Shown piece after piece: positions 1-8,007 of a stretch of 26,956 bases of DNA. Made by a program: the position numbers and the translations under genes. The notes beneath the pieces are model-generated. The model made no database searches. It was not told the origin of the DNA and saw nothing but the letters and a program-made list of their open reading frames with translations. The stretch's first letter is position 1, and each line of letters begins with the position of its first letter. The stretch comes from a virus, in IMG/VR virus record IMGVR_UViG_3300046665_000377, positions 1-26,956 of that record. One strand, given 5' to 3'.

Positions 1-33
1 CGTAAACGTCTTAGTGTAATTACTAGTAGCCAT
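1..33 (-). CDS. 5' end of a gene, probably tail tube (partial)
   Basis: Only the first 11 codons lie in the window (MATSNYTKTFT), running off its left edge. The ATG at 33-31 has a strong ribosome binding site, AAGGAGG, about 9 bases upstream, so the start is well supported. It lies about 20 bases downstream of the tail sheath stop. In contractile-tailed phages the tube gene usually follows the sheath gene, so tail tube is the natural guess, but that rests on position only because too little sequence is visible for a family call. Confidence 0.55.
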   Translation of the reverse strand, partial: MATSNYTKTFT

Positions 34-52
34 TCTCTATTTCCTCCTTATA

Positions 53-1654
53 TTAGAGTAGCGGACGGAGACTTACGTCCACAGCAATTTTGCGAGTCTC
101 GAATGCAGGAACGATTTGCAGGGAGATCTTAGTAGCACCGATTACGTTCTGACCACGCTCTTGAATGATCGTGAACTGGAAGTCAGTGATAGCGCCTGCG
201 CCCTTCATTGCAGTCAATCCAGATTGGATTGCAGAGCTCAGAGCGTTACGTTGTGGGATACCAGAAGGTTCGCCTACGAACGGATCAGCAATCTCGCGAA
301 CCAAGTTAATAGCAGCATGAGCGATACGAAGCGTCGAGAGACGAGTAAAGTCAGATGCGTTAACTTGACCACCTACAACAATGTCAGGAGCGGAAGTGAT
401 TCCGTCAGTAACATATACAGCACCATTTTTCAGGCGGAAGGATACGTACTTAGCACCAGACAGAGCGTTCAATTGACGGAGCGACAGGTTGTAGTTCATT
501 CCGATGATACCGCCAACTTGTTTGTTGGTTGGAGCGGACTCAGGGTTAAGAGTAGATACCAATGCTACGTATGTAACAACACCGTTTGCATAGTAAGTTG
601 TGTTCTTACCAGGAACGCTGTAACCAAGTTCAGGGCCAGCAATTACGGAAACGTGACCGCTGTAGCTGTTGTTCAGAGCAACAAGGCGATCAACGTTAGA
701 CTTAACGTCACCCAGACCGTTTGTTGTAGGAGCAGATACACCGAGGAAACCTTTAACCGTATTGTGGTTGATTGTTTGGTCTTCGCAGTAGTCTTTCAGA
801 AGCTCTGCAAAGTTACCAACGTAGATCGTACCTTGCTCGTGACGACCTTTAGTAGCAACCAGATCAGTAGTACCAAGATGCAGAACAGTATTAGCTGTAC
901 CTGTACTCTTAACTGTGAACTGTACGTCACCAAGGATTACGAGCTTACCATCTTCAAGGATTGCTTTGAAACCAGGAAGAGTAGCGTCAGTCAGTTCAGT
1001 GTTGATGTCAGCAACCAGATCGTCCAAAGTTTTAGCAGTGGAACCATCATAGTTTTTAACAGTCAGTGTCAGCGGTTTGTCTACACCAGTGTTGATAGTC
1101 AGACCAGAAGTGCCAGCAGCAATGTTTACTGGGTATCCCAGAACATCTTCACTGGATACGGAGAATGCGTATTTAACAACGCCGCCTACGCCAGGGAAGT
1201 TCTCTTGGTCTTCAGGGTTAGTGAAGTCGGAAGCTTGAAGTACGCCAGTTTCTTTGTCGGCAACTAGGTCTTTCAGAACCACATTGTCTACAGAGAAGTC
1301 AGCCAACCGACCGAACAGTGCCTCCTGAAGTTTTAAGAATGCGCTTTTTGTTTTAGCCGCATCGTCTGCGCCTTCGCCGTTCAGAGACATAAGGTATGTA
1401 CGACGGTTACCGCCTTCGAATGCTGCTTTCCATGCTGCTACAATCGGGTTAACTGTACCGTTTTTGTCCGTGTAGTCACCGAAGTAAGCAATAGCATCAG
1501 AGGACTGACGGACAAGTACTGGGTCAGTAGGTGCGCCCGTTTTCGTGCAAGCGCCAACGATAAGCATGCTCTCTGTTGTGCCGTCTTCTGGCAGGATCAA
1601 GTTACCATCAGCTAGAGATACCTCGATGCCTGGGAGATTCGGATAAGATGACAT
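53..1654 (-). CDS. Tail sheath protein (first of two sheath-like genes)
   Basis: A 533-aa protein that should polymerise around the tail tube and contract during DNA injection. The N-terminus (YPNLPGIEV) and the C-terminal segment, with IPQRNALSSAIQSGLTAMKG followed by VPAFETRKIAVDVSLRPLL, match the general pattern of contractile sheath proteins: a conserved C-terminal core plus a variable middle insertion, here a Thr/Gly/Val-rich part at roughly residues 150-290. Length is normal for phage sheaths. The ATG start has AAAGGAGG about 9 bases upstream. It follows the 209-aa gene by 15 bases and precedes the tube candidate, the normal sheath-tube order. This is probably the main sheath, because the other sheath-like gene is further from the tube and more divergent. 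Confidence 0.85.
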   Translation of the reverse strand: MSSYPNLPGIEVSLADGNLILPEDGTTESMLIVGACTKTGAPTDPVLVRQSSDAIAYFGDYTDKNGTVNPIVAAWKAAFEGGNRRTYLMSLNGEGADDAAKTKSAFLKLQEALFGRLADFSVDNVVLKDLVADKETGVLQASDFTNPEDQENFPGVGGVVKYAFSVSSEDVLGYPVNIAAGTSGLTINTGVDKPLTLTVKNYDGSTAKTLDDLVADINTELTDATLPGFKAILEDGKLVILGDVQFTVKSTGTANTVLHLGTTDLVATKGRHEQGTIYVGNFAELLKDYCEDQTINHNTVKGFLGVSAPTTNGLGDVKSNVDRLVALNNSYSGHVSVIAGPELGYSVPGKNTTYYANGVVTYVALVSTLNPESAPTNKQVGGIIGMNYNLSLRQLNALSGAKYVSFRLKNGAVYVTDGITSAPDIVVGGQVNASDFTRLSTLRIAHAAINLVREIADPFVGEPSGIPQRNALSSAIQSGLTAMKGAGAITDFQFTIIQERGQNVIGATKISLQIVPAFETRKIAVDVSLRPLL

Positions 1655-1669
1655 TGAAAATTTCCTCCT

Positions 1670-2299
1670 TTATTTTGATCTAAAGTCTATTGCTTCTTTA
1701 TGTTGATCTTGGTCATCTTCCAAGCTAGCACCAACGCTTACTCGTCCGATAACCTCCTTGATCACAGCAGTAGGGATAACGACTTGCTTCTCTAGTGTTA
1801 CTAGGAACTTAAATGCACGAGTAACTGCTTTGTCATCCATTCTTGGAGCCTGAAACGGCGGAGCCATCTCTAGGAAAGTCAGTTGTCGTACACCTTGTTG
1901 CATGAAGTATCCTGTGTAGATCATCATGAACTCTTCAAATCTTTCACATAGTGCATTTAAAGCACCATTGTTGTCTGCCCAGCAACTAAACTCTAATGTG
2001 TAGTCGAATAGTTGGGCATAGATGTTCAGCGCTTCGGCTTCTCCATCAATCGGTTGATCAAGGTTTAGGGTTTGACGGAATCGAGCTTTAATCTCTTTCG
2101 TCTCTTTACCTACAGTACCAGGAACTTTAGATAGAAGGGAGTATGTGACCATGGGCAACTCAATGTGCTTAGGATCTCTACCATTAGGGCCAACCTCCGT
2201 AAAGGTTCCCCAGTCGCTTCCCCATGCTGACTTGAGTAGTCGGTGCATCAGATCTGTGAAGTCGTCTATGCTTGCAGATCGCTCAGCTTGCAGTCTCAC
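1670..2299 (-). CDS. Tail/neck protein between the two sheath-like genes
   Basis: A 209-aa protein of unknown family. The N-terminal half is mixed alpha/beta (DFTDLMHRLLKSAWG; PMVTYSLLSKVPGTVGKETK), and a central part carries ALNALCERFEEFMMIYTGYF. The start is GTG overlapping the upstream gene's stop codon as TAGTG, with GAGGTGATC upstream, so the two genes are translationally coupled. Size and position after the neck genes and before the main sheath suit a tail completion (terminator) or neck protein. That assignment is inferred from position; no diagnostic motif is visible. Confidence 0.55.
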   Translation of the reverse strand: MRLQAERSASIDDFTDLMHRLLKSAWGSDWGTFTEVGPNGRDPKHIELPMVTYSLLSKVPGTVGKETKEIKARFRQTLNLDQPIDGEAEALNIYAQLFDYTLEFSCWADNNGALNALCERFEEFMMIYTGYFMQQGVRQLTFLEMAPPFQAPRMDDKAVTRAFKFLVTLEKQVVIPTAVIKEVIGRVSVGASLEDDQDQHKEAIDFRSK

Positions 2300-3843
2300 T
2301 AGATGATCACCTCTCTATTCAGTGGCATGTCCACAGTAGTTGTAACGCTATCCACATAGGATAATGGAACGTAAGAGATCTTAATACTAACCTCTTGTCC
2401 ATAGAGTGAATAGTCTACCTGCAACTCATAATTGCGGATTAACTTATCTTCCTCTACCAATGCTTTAAGAACGTTATACAATCCTGTGTCGAGATTCTTT
2501 CTACTAATAGCAGTAGATGTCCCACCTATAAACTCATCAAGATACTCTGTCACTCTCTTCGTAAGTATGTGAGAAACTCTCACTACACTAGGATTCTTGA
2601 GCAGAGAGTTGGCTTTTTTGCCAACCGCTGTGATGGCTTGGTAGGGAACAACACCTCGGCGGATAGAACTCACAATAGATATATAACCATTAGCCAGCAA
2701 AGAATCAATCTTTTCTTTCGAGAATTCATAATTTACCCTCGATAATCCTATAAATCCTTTGTTTGTCATGCTAGTTTCTACTGTAAGGTAAGCTTGGAGC
2801 GCTGCATAAGCATATGCCATACTCAGTGGCTCAGGAGTTGCAGAGAACACAGAAGAATTCGTGATGTCTCCGATTACAACTTGAACATAAGAATAGTGGC
2901 TTGCTACAACCTTCGCTTCTTCTACTCCAACCTCAGCAAGACCAGCAGGCTTATTTGTAGGAGACATAGAGATTAGGCTGACGTACTTATCGGCAACAGC
3001 TTGATCTGTTACATCAAAGATCGGGCTAACACCTACAACTCCAATCGATCCATTGTTTAGCTCTGTACTTTTCTTAAGACAGAACCGACCTAGGATGTTA
3101 GTGAAGTCTCCTCCATCATCATGAAACATATCCACTAGACAGATAACCCCAAACTGTAGCTCAGACAAATCACTATTAGGATTGTAGTTCTCCTGATCTT
3201 CAGGATCGTCTCCAAATAATGCCTGATTAAGCCTTTCCTTTAAGGAAGCAATGATAGGAGTGATATCTTGGCTACTACCACGAATAGGAATAAGATCTGA
3301 TTCACTGTCTCCACCCTGTAGAGTGAAGCTTACTGTGTTCTCATCATTAAAGGTAGACATATTGAAACCATCTACTAGTACCGATGCTGTAAACTCAAGT
3401 ATTCCAAACTCTGCATCTATATTGATAGCATCAACTAATAGATTAGAAGAAGGATAAGAGGAGAAGAAGTAGTGTCGCGCCGTTCCATCTGAACCAGTAA
3501 TGGTCATCTTGTCAGGGCCACAATCAAACTTAACAGCATTGTATAGATCGCTAGCGGCTATAGAAGAGAACTTGATTATGTCTACCCCATCATAGCTTAG
3601 GGTTGCTGTGGCATAAGCACCATTGATGCGGTACATAATGATCCTTGTTTGCCCTGTCTTTCTAGCAAGCTTATATGCCATTGAGAGAGGGCTAGCGCCA
3701 AGGATGTCATCTACTTGGTAGTTATCATTAAAGACGAAGGGAACGTACGCTGGGCCGTCTAGCGCAGTACCTACAAGCACTAGTGCAGACTCAGGGTTAG
3801 TTACTGAGCTATTCAGTATTTGAAAATGCGATTTCGTAGCCAC
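2299..3843 (-). CDS. Second tail sheath-like protein
   Basis: A 514-aa protein with sheath-like organisation but clearly different sequence from the other sheath. The N-terminal part (ESALVLVGTALDGPAYVPF, then SMAYKLARKTGQTRIIMYRI) resembles the sheath opening in which a glycine-rich strand is followed by the helix that scans a gene-product ring. The C-terminal part (YNVLKALVEEDKLIRNYELQ followed by VSIKISYVPLSYVDSVTTTV) resembles the conserved sheath core. It starts with GTG in a TAGTG overlap with the upstream Cys-rich neck gene, preceded by GGGAGGG. It may build a specialised sheath segment or collar or be an inactive paralogue. The sheath-like call rests on pattern, not on alignment. Confidence 0.65.
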   Translation of the reverse strand: MATKSHFQILNSSVTNPESALVLVGTALDGPAYVPFVFNDNYQVDDILGASPLSMAYKLARKTGQTRIIMYRINGAYATATLSYDGVDIIKFSSIAASDLYNAVKFDCGPDKMTITGSDGTARHYFFSSYPSSNLLVDAINIDAEFGILEFTASVLVDGFNMSTFNDENTVSFTLQGGDSESDLIPIRGSSQDITPIIASLKERLNQALFGDDPEDQENYNPNSDLSELQFGVICLVDMFHDDGGDFTNILGRFCLKKSTELNNGSIGVVGVSPIFDVTDQAVADKYVSLISMSPTNKPAGLAEVGVEEAKVVASHYSYVQVVIGDITNSSVFSATPEPLSMAYAYAALQAYLTVETSMTNKGFIGLSRVNYEFSKEKIDSLLANGYISIVSSIRRGVVPYQAITAVGKKANSLLKNPSVVRVSHILTKRVTEYLDEFIGGTSTAISRKNLDTGLYNVLKALVEEDKLIRNYELQVDYSLYGQEVSIKISYVPLSYVDSVTTTVDMPLNREVII

Positions 3844-4373
3844 TAGGTAGTCCCTCCCTCTCTAATGATCTCATAGTTTTTGATTCCATTCGAGTTAGCG
3901 ATTCTAATCCCACGGATCTTACTCTCAATAGGTCTACCTTCACAGTAAGCCTTTTGATAAGTAGGAAGTCCTTGTTCAAATCGTTTAACATCAATGTAGT
4001 TGATCTCGAATAATTCCCCATCACCATAGATAGGTTTTCCCGTCGGTGACCAATCTACTTCCAAGATCAGATCGCCTAGGCTAAGTTTAACATCTACTTT
4101 ACAGTAGAATGCTTTAGCTGAGGAACTCATATCCCCGATGGCGAGATCTCCAATTGCCCTTGGTAGAGTCTGTGGAATAGTTGCAACCTCACTGCGCACA
4201 GTATGCTTCTCGATAACAGGAACACTTCCTATACCAAAGCATACTGGGCAGTCACGGGATGCCTCTTGTTCTTTTTCACTCCAGCAAGAACAGCGTAGAT
4301 TCGTACTTTGACGAACAATGAGTGCGTTACTACCGAACTCTTTAAGTAGCTGTTCGAAGTCGTCTCTAAGCAT
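3843..4373 (-). CDS. Cys-rich head-tail connector (neck) candidate
   Basis: A 176-aa protein with an N-terminal four-Cys cluster: CSC at residues 28-30 and CPVC at 42-45, followed by FGIGS. This CxC-CxxC arrangement is a likely zinc site and is typical of a class of small phage neck or head-closure proteins. The remainder is beta-rich (VDVKLSLGDLILEVDWSPTG). The ATG is 19 bases after the Ig-domain gene, with GAAGG-type spacing upstream. It ends in a TAGTG overlap with the second sheath-like gene, so it is co-translated with tail genes. The function is inferred from motif and position. Confidence 0.6.
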   Translation of the reverse strand: MLRDDFEQLLKEFGSNALIVRQSTNLRCSCWSEKEQEASRDCPVCFGIGSVPVIEKHTVRSEVATIPQTLPRAIGDLAIGDMSSSAKAFYCKVDVKLSLGDLILEVDWSPTGKPIYGDGELFEINYIDVKRFEQGLPTYQKAYCEGRPIESKIRGIRIANSNGIKNYEIIREGGTT

Positions 4374-4391
4374 CTGCCTCGCCTACCTTCC

Positions 4392-5957
4392 TTAAGCGTC
4401 AATATCTTTCAGTTCAGAACGTGTGAAGTAATCTGGATATTCCTCAACCGCTTCACCACGAACAACTGTAGTAGGTTTAGCGTAACCTCTATTGTGGTGA
4501 CCATGCAACTCATCTAGCCAAGGTTTTATACGTTCTTTAAATCCAGCTAGAACTTGACCAGGACTAAACTGAGCTCGGCTATTATCAATAGTTAGATCGC
4601 CTAGGACACGCATAGTTCCTACTGTAGCAGTCTTCTCAAGGACAGCAGCCATCAAGAGATCATAGGATGTTTGAGCACGAACATATTCATTCATGTATCG
4701 TGGGACAGCAGCTATAATCGCTTCTTCAGTAAGACCTTGTGCACTGATCACAGTATCTAGTGCCGTCTGACTAGTAACCTGCATATAAGAATACAGAGTT
4801 TTATCAGGGATACTGCTAAGCACTGCTTTCAGATCTTGCTTAATCATATCTGGGTTACCATACAATGGATAGTAAGTTGAGGTAAACGACCAGAAGTAAG
4901 CATCTCCTAATGTATTACCATCTGTATCCTTGATCGACTCTCTCAGAATGATCGTATACTCAGCATTATTCTCCAAGTCTTGTGTGTCAATCGTTAGAGA
5001 TAGTAGATTAGCTTGTGGCACACTATCAATGAGGAATGGGATACCATTAGATGGAGAGTATTCTGTTAGCAGATCGATGAAGCTCAGTGTCGCTGGCTTA
5101 TCTTTCTTGAGAATATATACTGTCTGGTTAGAGATTGTACTCATGTCTAAGTTGGCAGAGAATAGAACCTTTACCGTATTAGGTAAGACATGCACTGCAT
5201 TCGCCTTAGGGTAAGTATCAATCACTTCAATAGAAGCATATCCACCACTTGACCCACCAGATCCAGTGCCTCCACCTGTAGTTGCCGCAGGTTCAATCTC
5301 GAATTGAAACTGTGCCCATTCTCCTGCTTCATCTTCAATGTATGCCTGTGCATAAGCATAGTACACATTAGGTGGTAGGTGCCTCGATACGGCGATGGAA
5401 GTAAGGACTGGGTCTTGTATCGAATCTGTCGCCAAAGGCCACACAACGGCTCCTGCGTCGTCTACGGGGGTAAGATTACTAGTGCTCACCGCTACTCGAT
5501 AAGAGAGGTCTTTGCTAGTGTCGAATTGGTCAGGTTGTAACCATGATAGAGTCAGATGGCCATTATCATTTACTACCTTCAGATTCTTCGGAGCAGAGAT
5601 CAATACATTAGATGTAGTTGTAAACTCATACCGTTTAGTCTCAGGCAGTGTCTTCGCCACAACCGTCTTAACACCATTCTCACCACCAAGAACAGAGAAT
5701 TGATACTGTGTTCCAGTCTCTAGTGGAACACTAGGTTGTAGTGTTGCTTTACGATAGGTACGATCATAAGAAACAGTAGACAAGATAGCTTCTCCATTCA
5801 CCTTGCGGAGTAATAGAGTTCCAGAGTTAATCGTATCTGCATCCATGTCAGTTCCAAAGCGAACAGAGACACCGTTGTTTACAGGTACACTCTGCTCGTT
5901 ATGTGCAGGGCTCACTTCTACGATGAGAAACGTATTGTTATATACCAATGACTTCAC
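4392..5957 (-). CDS. Ig/FN3-domain virion protein (neck or head fibre candidate)
   Basis: A 521-aa protein with a clear modular layout. Residues about 13-115 form a Big_5-type Ig-like domain (VSPAHNEQSVPVNNGVSVRF, ending YEFTTTS). About 120-222 looks like fibronectin type III (APKNLKVVNDNGHLTLSW). A Gly/Ser linker lies at 226-240, and a second Big_5-like domain at 243-361 ends FWSFTST. The last 160 residues are helical and non-Ig (LTEEAIIAAVPRYMNEYVRA, then WLDELHGHHNRGY). Ig-like domains on virions commonly bind carbohydrate or decorate the surface. The start is uncertain: the GTG at 5957 has no well-spaced ribosome binding site, while a TTG three codons later has GGGGTGA about 6 bases ahead of it. 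A terminator-like hairpin lies just upstream. Confidence 0.65.
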   Translation of the reverse strand: MKSLVYNNTFLIVEVSPAHNEQSVPVNNGVSVRFGTDMDADTINSGTLLLRKVNGEAILSTVSYDRTYRKATLQPSVPLETGTQYQFSVLGGENGVKTVVAKTLPETKRYEFTTTSNVLISAPKNLKVVNDNGHLTLSWLQPDQFDTSKDLSYRVAVSTSNLTPVDDAGAVVWPLATDSIQDPVLTSIAVSRHLPPNVYYAYAQAYIEDEAGEWAQFQFEIEPAATTGGGTGSGGSSGGYASIEVIDTYPKANAVHVLPNTVKVLFSANLDMSTISNQTVYILKKDKPATLSFIDLLTEYSPSNGIPFLIDSVPQANLLSLTIDTQDLENNAEYTIILRESIKDTDGNTLGDAYFWSFTSTYYPLYGNPDMIKQDLKAVLSSIPDKTLYSYMQVTSQTALDTVISAQGLTEEAIIAAVPRYMNEYVRAQTSYDLLMAAVLEKTATVGTMRVLGDLTIDNSRAQFSPGQVLAGFKERIKPWLDELHGHHNRGYAKPTTVVRGEAVEEYPDYFTRSELKDIDA

Positions 5958-5968
5958 CCCACTTTAAC

Positions 5969-5997
5969 TTAAAAATAGGGCAGGTTACCCCGCCCTT
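5969..5997 (-). terminator. Hairpin terminator after the 111-aa gene
   Basis: The minus-strand RNA forms a 7-bp GC-rich stem (GGGCGGG paired with CCTGCCC, one GU pair) closed by a GUAA tetraloop, followed by TATTTTTAA. It sits between the stop of the 111-aa gene and the start of the Ig-domain gene. It is a plausible rho-independent terminator, perhaps leaky, since genes on both sides belong to the same structural block. Confidence 0.65.
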
Positions 5998-6003
5998 TCG
6001 TGA

Positions 6004-6339
6004 TTACTTCGATACCTTCTTAGTACCTTTCGATTTAGGAGCTTCTACCGCAGGCTCAGAGACTTCCTCTTGAACTTCCTCAGTTACGAGAGCCTCTTCC
6101 TTAGGAGCCTCTACAACAGGCTTCTCAGCCGTTACAGGAGCTTGCTCAGGAAGCTGTCCTTCTAGTAACATGAGGATGTGCAGACGAACGGCTTTACGAA
6201 TACCATCAAGATTAGTGCCTTCAGCGATTTCGTATGGATAGATTGCGGAAGCTTTGCTCTTCTCGAAGTTAATACCACTTACTTCATCATAGAAAGCGTC
6301 CTTTATATACCAAGGGGATACTGCTACCTTCAATGCCAT
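6004..6339 (-). CDS. Small structural protein with acidic Pro/Glu/Val tail
   Basis: A 111-aa protein of unknown family. Residues 1-60 look folded (MALKVAVSPWYIKDAFYDEV). Residues about 62-100 are a low-complexity Glu/Pro/Val/Ala tail, and the last ten residues are Lys-rich. AAGGAGG precedes the ATG at about 9 bases. It sits between the capsid gene cluster and the neck genes with a stem-loop on each side. The small folded head plus charged tail would suit a head-associated or head-tail joining protein, but that is only inference from position. Confidence 0.55.
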   Translation of the reverse strand: MALKVAVSPWYIKDAFYDEVSGINFEKSKASAIYPYEIAEGTNLDGIRKAVRLHILMLLEGQLPEQAPVTAEKPVVEAPKEEALVTEEVQEEVSEPAVEAPKSKGTKKVSK

Positions 6340-6366
6340 TTGTTTTTCCTCCTTATAATAAGAGAA

Positions 6367-6387
6367 GCCCCCACTTACGTGGTGGGC
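6367..6387 (-). terminator. Stem-loop after the 113-aa gene
   Basis: The minus-strand RNA has GCCC(A)CCAC paired with GTGGGGGC around a GUAA loop, followed by TTCTCTTATTATAA just before the next gene's ribosome binding site. The tail is U-rich but interrupted, so this may be a weak terminator or a processing/stability hairpin. Confidence 0.5.
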
Positions 6388-6396
6388 TCGTTGGGC

Positions 6397-6738
6397 TTAG
6401 TTTTGGCTAAGATTAATCATTCCAGTGAAGCTTAATGGTGATGATGCTGGGTTCTTAGGTGTAGGATCTGGGTTGTGATAAATGATAGTAAAAGTAGTGT
6501 ACTCGTTGCCATACGTACTAATAGGTCTACCGTACAACTCTTCACCTTCATTAAGATAGATCTTTGTCCAGGCTGGTATGCTTGTGTATTGATAGGAATC
6601 CGTTACGTACTCAATAGTTCCAAATGCAACAGTTCCACCGAAACTAACATATCCTCCTCCAGTTACACCAGTTGCGATAACCGATGCACTCTTGGTAGCA
6701 TTACCTGCAAGTTTTACAACTTGAACTTTCACACTCAT
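6397..6738 (-). CDS. Small virion protein downstream of major capsid
   Basis: A protein of 113 aa from the ATG at 6738. It is predicted beta-rich, with many Thr, Val, Ser, Gly and Tyr residues (VVKLAGNATKSASVIATGVT). No catalytic motif is visible. GGAGG lies only 2 bases before this ATG. A GTG two codons in (6732) has better spacing, about 8 bases, and could be the true start. An upstream GTG at 6747 lacks a ribosome binding site. Being directly downstream of the major capsid gene and all-beta, it could be a capsid decoration or head-completion protein. Confidence 0.55.
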   Translation of the reverse strand: MSVKVQVVKLAGNATKSASVIATGVTGGGYVSFGGTVAFGTIEYVTDSYQYTSIPAWTKIYLNEGEELYGRPISTYGNEYTTFTIIYHNPDPTPKNPASSPLSFTGMINLSQN

Positions 6739-6759
6739 TACCTCCACTTTCTAGTATAA

Positions 6760-6787
6760 AGTAGAAGCCCGCCCTTTCGAGCGGGCC
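6760..6787 (-). terminator. Hairpin after the major capsid gene
   Basis: The minus-strand RNA forms a 6-bp stem GCCCGC / GCGGGC with loop TCGAAAGG, followed by TTCTACTTTATA. It lies 23 bases after the major capsid stop. The U tract is broken by AC, so it may terminate only partly or stabilise the 3' end of the abundant capsid message. Confidence 0.55.
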
Positions 6788-6809
6788 TCTTAGTGACTAG
6801 GCAACTAGA

Positions 6810-7943
6810 TTAGATTTGATCCTTCTTAGCTTTAAGCGTCGCAGCAGTAGCGTTCGGGGATCCATCCACGTTGGTACCGAGGTAGTCAACAGGCATTGGA
6901 AGTCCTGGTTCGAACGTGCGCTCTGGAGCTGGCCAAGTTTTTGCGTACGAGATGTTACGCGCTACAGCGATACCAAGACCACCGTAGAGGATACCTACAC
7001 CATAACGCTCTTTCAATTTCAGCGTTTGGATGTCGCGAAGCGGATCGTCGAATTGCTCTGTGGAGATTTCATCTTTCACAAGCAGTACGCCGATGTTGTT
7101 GCGGTCAAGTACGTAGAAGTCAAATTTCTTCGAAGCAGCGTCGAACGGTACGAATGGCGAGAAGATAATGTTCAGGCCGAGCGAGTTGTTCGCGTTAAAC
7201 TCACGAGGATCTTTGAAGTATTGACCTTGACCGAAAGCAGCGATGTCGTTTTCCATCAACATTGCGTTCTTAGCGAACAGTGCCCAAGTCAGTGGGTGCA
7301 TGATGATATCAGTTGGTGTGAAACCAGCAGACATGATGGAAACAGCCATGTCGATCATATCTTCAGCAGTCAATGTGCCATTGTAGTTACCGTCGAAACC
7401 GCGACCAGTTGGGTAGCCGTCTTGACCAAGAGCATACTTACCAGCATCGAACACAACGTGACCGTGTTTGTTGAACTCTTCGAAGATAACTTCTTCTTTC
7501 TTACGAGCCAGCGCACGACCAGCAGCACGAAGGTGAAGACCAATTACATCCCATTGGGAGTCGGAGATCATTTCGTCAGTGATTTGTACTTTAAGACCGT
7601 ACTTCTTCACTTTAACGGATACCGATTGATCCATACCTTGTGTTGCGATGTTCAGCAGTTGGTTAGGGTATTCTTGACCTTCGCCAATTTCGAATGCACG
7701 GATAGCGCCGAATTGGATGAATTCCATCGAACGGCCCTCGTTCAATTGAACGCGTTGGAAGAACTGGGATGCGAGGTACAATGGCTCAGCAGCCTCTACT
7801 ACTACTTGCGAGATTACCTTAGGGATCAAGATGTTTGCATCAGCAGTAGTAAGAGCCTCGCTAACGTTCACACGAGCATCACGGTTCTTACGGCCTTCAA
7901 AAGACATCATCTTGGAATATTGTTCTACTAATTCCATAGTCAT
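6810..7943 (-). CDS. Major capsid protein, HK97 fold
   Basis: A 377-aa protein, the expected size for an HK97-type major head protein that builds the icosahedral shell. Supporting segments are an early helical arm (ALTTADANILIPKVISQVVV), the strand/helix region FIQFGAIRAFEIGEG, the A-domain-like DMIDMAVSIMSAGFTPTDII followed by MHPLTWALFAKNAM, and the late LKLKERYGVGILYGGLGIAV. It follows the protease-scaffold and 422-aa genes, the standard head assembly order. AAGGAGG lies about 10 bases before the ATG; a second ATG follows two codons later. A stem-loop lies on each side of the gene, consistent with separate control of a highly expressed message. Confidence 0.88.
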   Translation of the reverse strand: MTMELVEQYSKMMSFEGRKNRDARVNVSEALTTADANILIPKVISQVVVEAAEPLYLASQFFQRVQLNEGRSMEFIQFGAIRAFEIGEGQEYPNQLLNIATQGMDQSVSVKVKKYGLKVQITDEMISDSQWDVIGLHLRAAGRALARKKEEVIFEEFNKHGHVVFDAGKYALGQDGYPTGRGFDGNYNGTLTAEDMIDMAVSIMSAGFTPTDIIMHPLTWALFAKNAMLMENDIAAFGQGQYFKDPREFNANNSLGLNIIFSPFVPFDAASKKFDFYVLDRNNIGVLLVKDEISTEQFDDPLRDIQTLKLKERYGVGILYGGLGIAVARNISYAKTWPAPERTFEPGLPMPVDYLGTNVDGSPNATAATLKAKKDQI

Positions 7944-7976
7944 TAGCGTTTTTCCTCCTTATATGTGGTGTGGGAG

Positions 7977-7992
7977 GAGGGCTTTCGCCCTC
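7977..7992 (-). other. GAAA-tetraloop stem-loop before the capsid gene
   Basis: The minus-strand RNA contains GAGGGC-GAAA-GCCCTC, a perfect 6-bp stem with a GNRA loop, between the 422-aa gene and the major capsid gene. No U tract follows (it continues CTCCCACACC), so it does not look like an intrinsic terminator. A role in mRNA stability or processing is more likely. Confidence 0.5.
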
Positions 7993-8007
7993 TCTGCCCG
8001 TGCTAGA

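Noticed and set aside
116-1267. Long plus-strand open frame of 383 codons opposite the tail sheath
   Set aside because: It is antisense to a well-supported sheath gene, has no ribosome binding site, and its product is Ser/Val/Cys-rich with no domain logic. It arises from the codon bias of the real gene.
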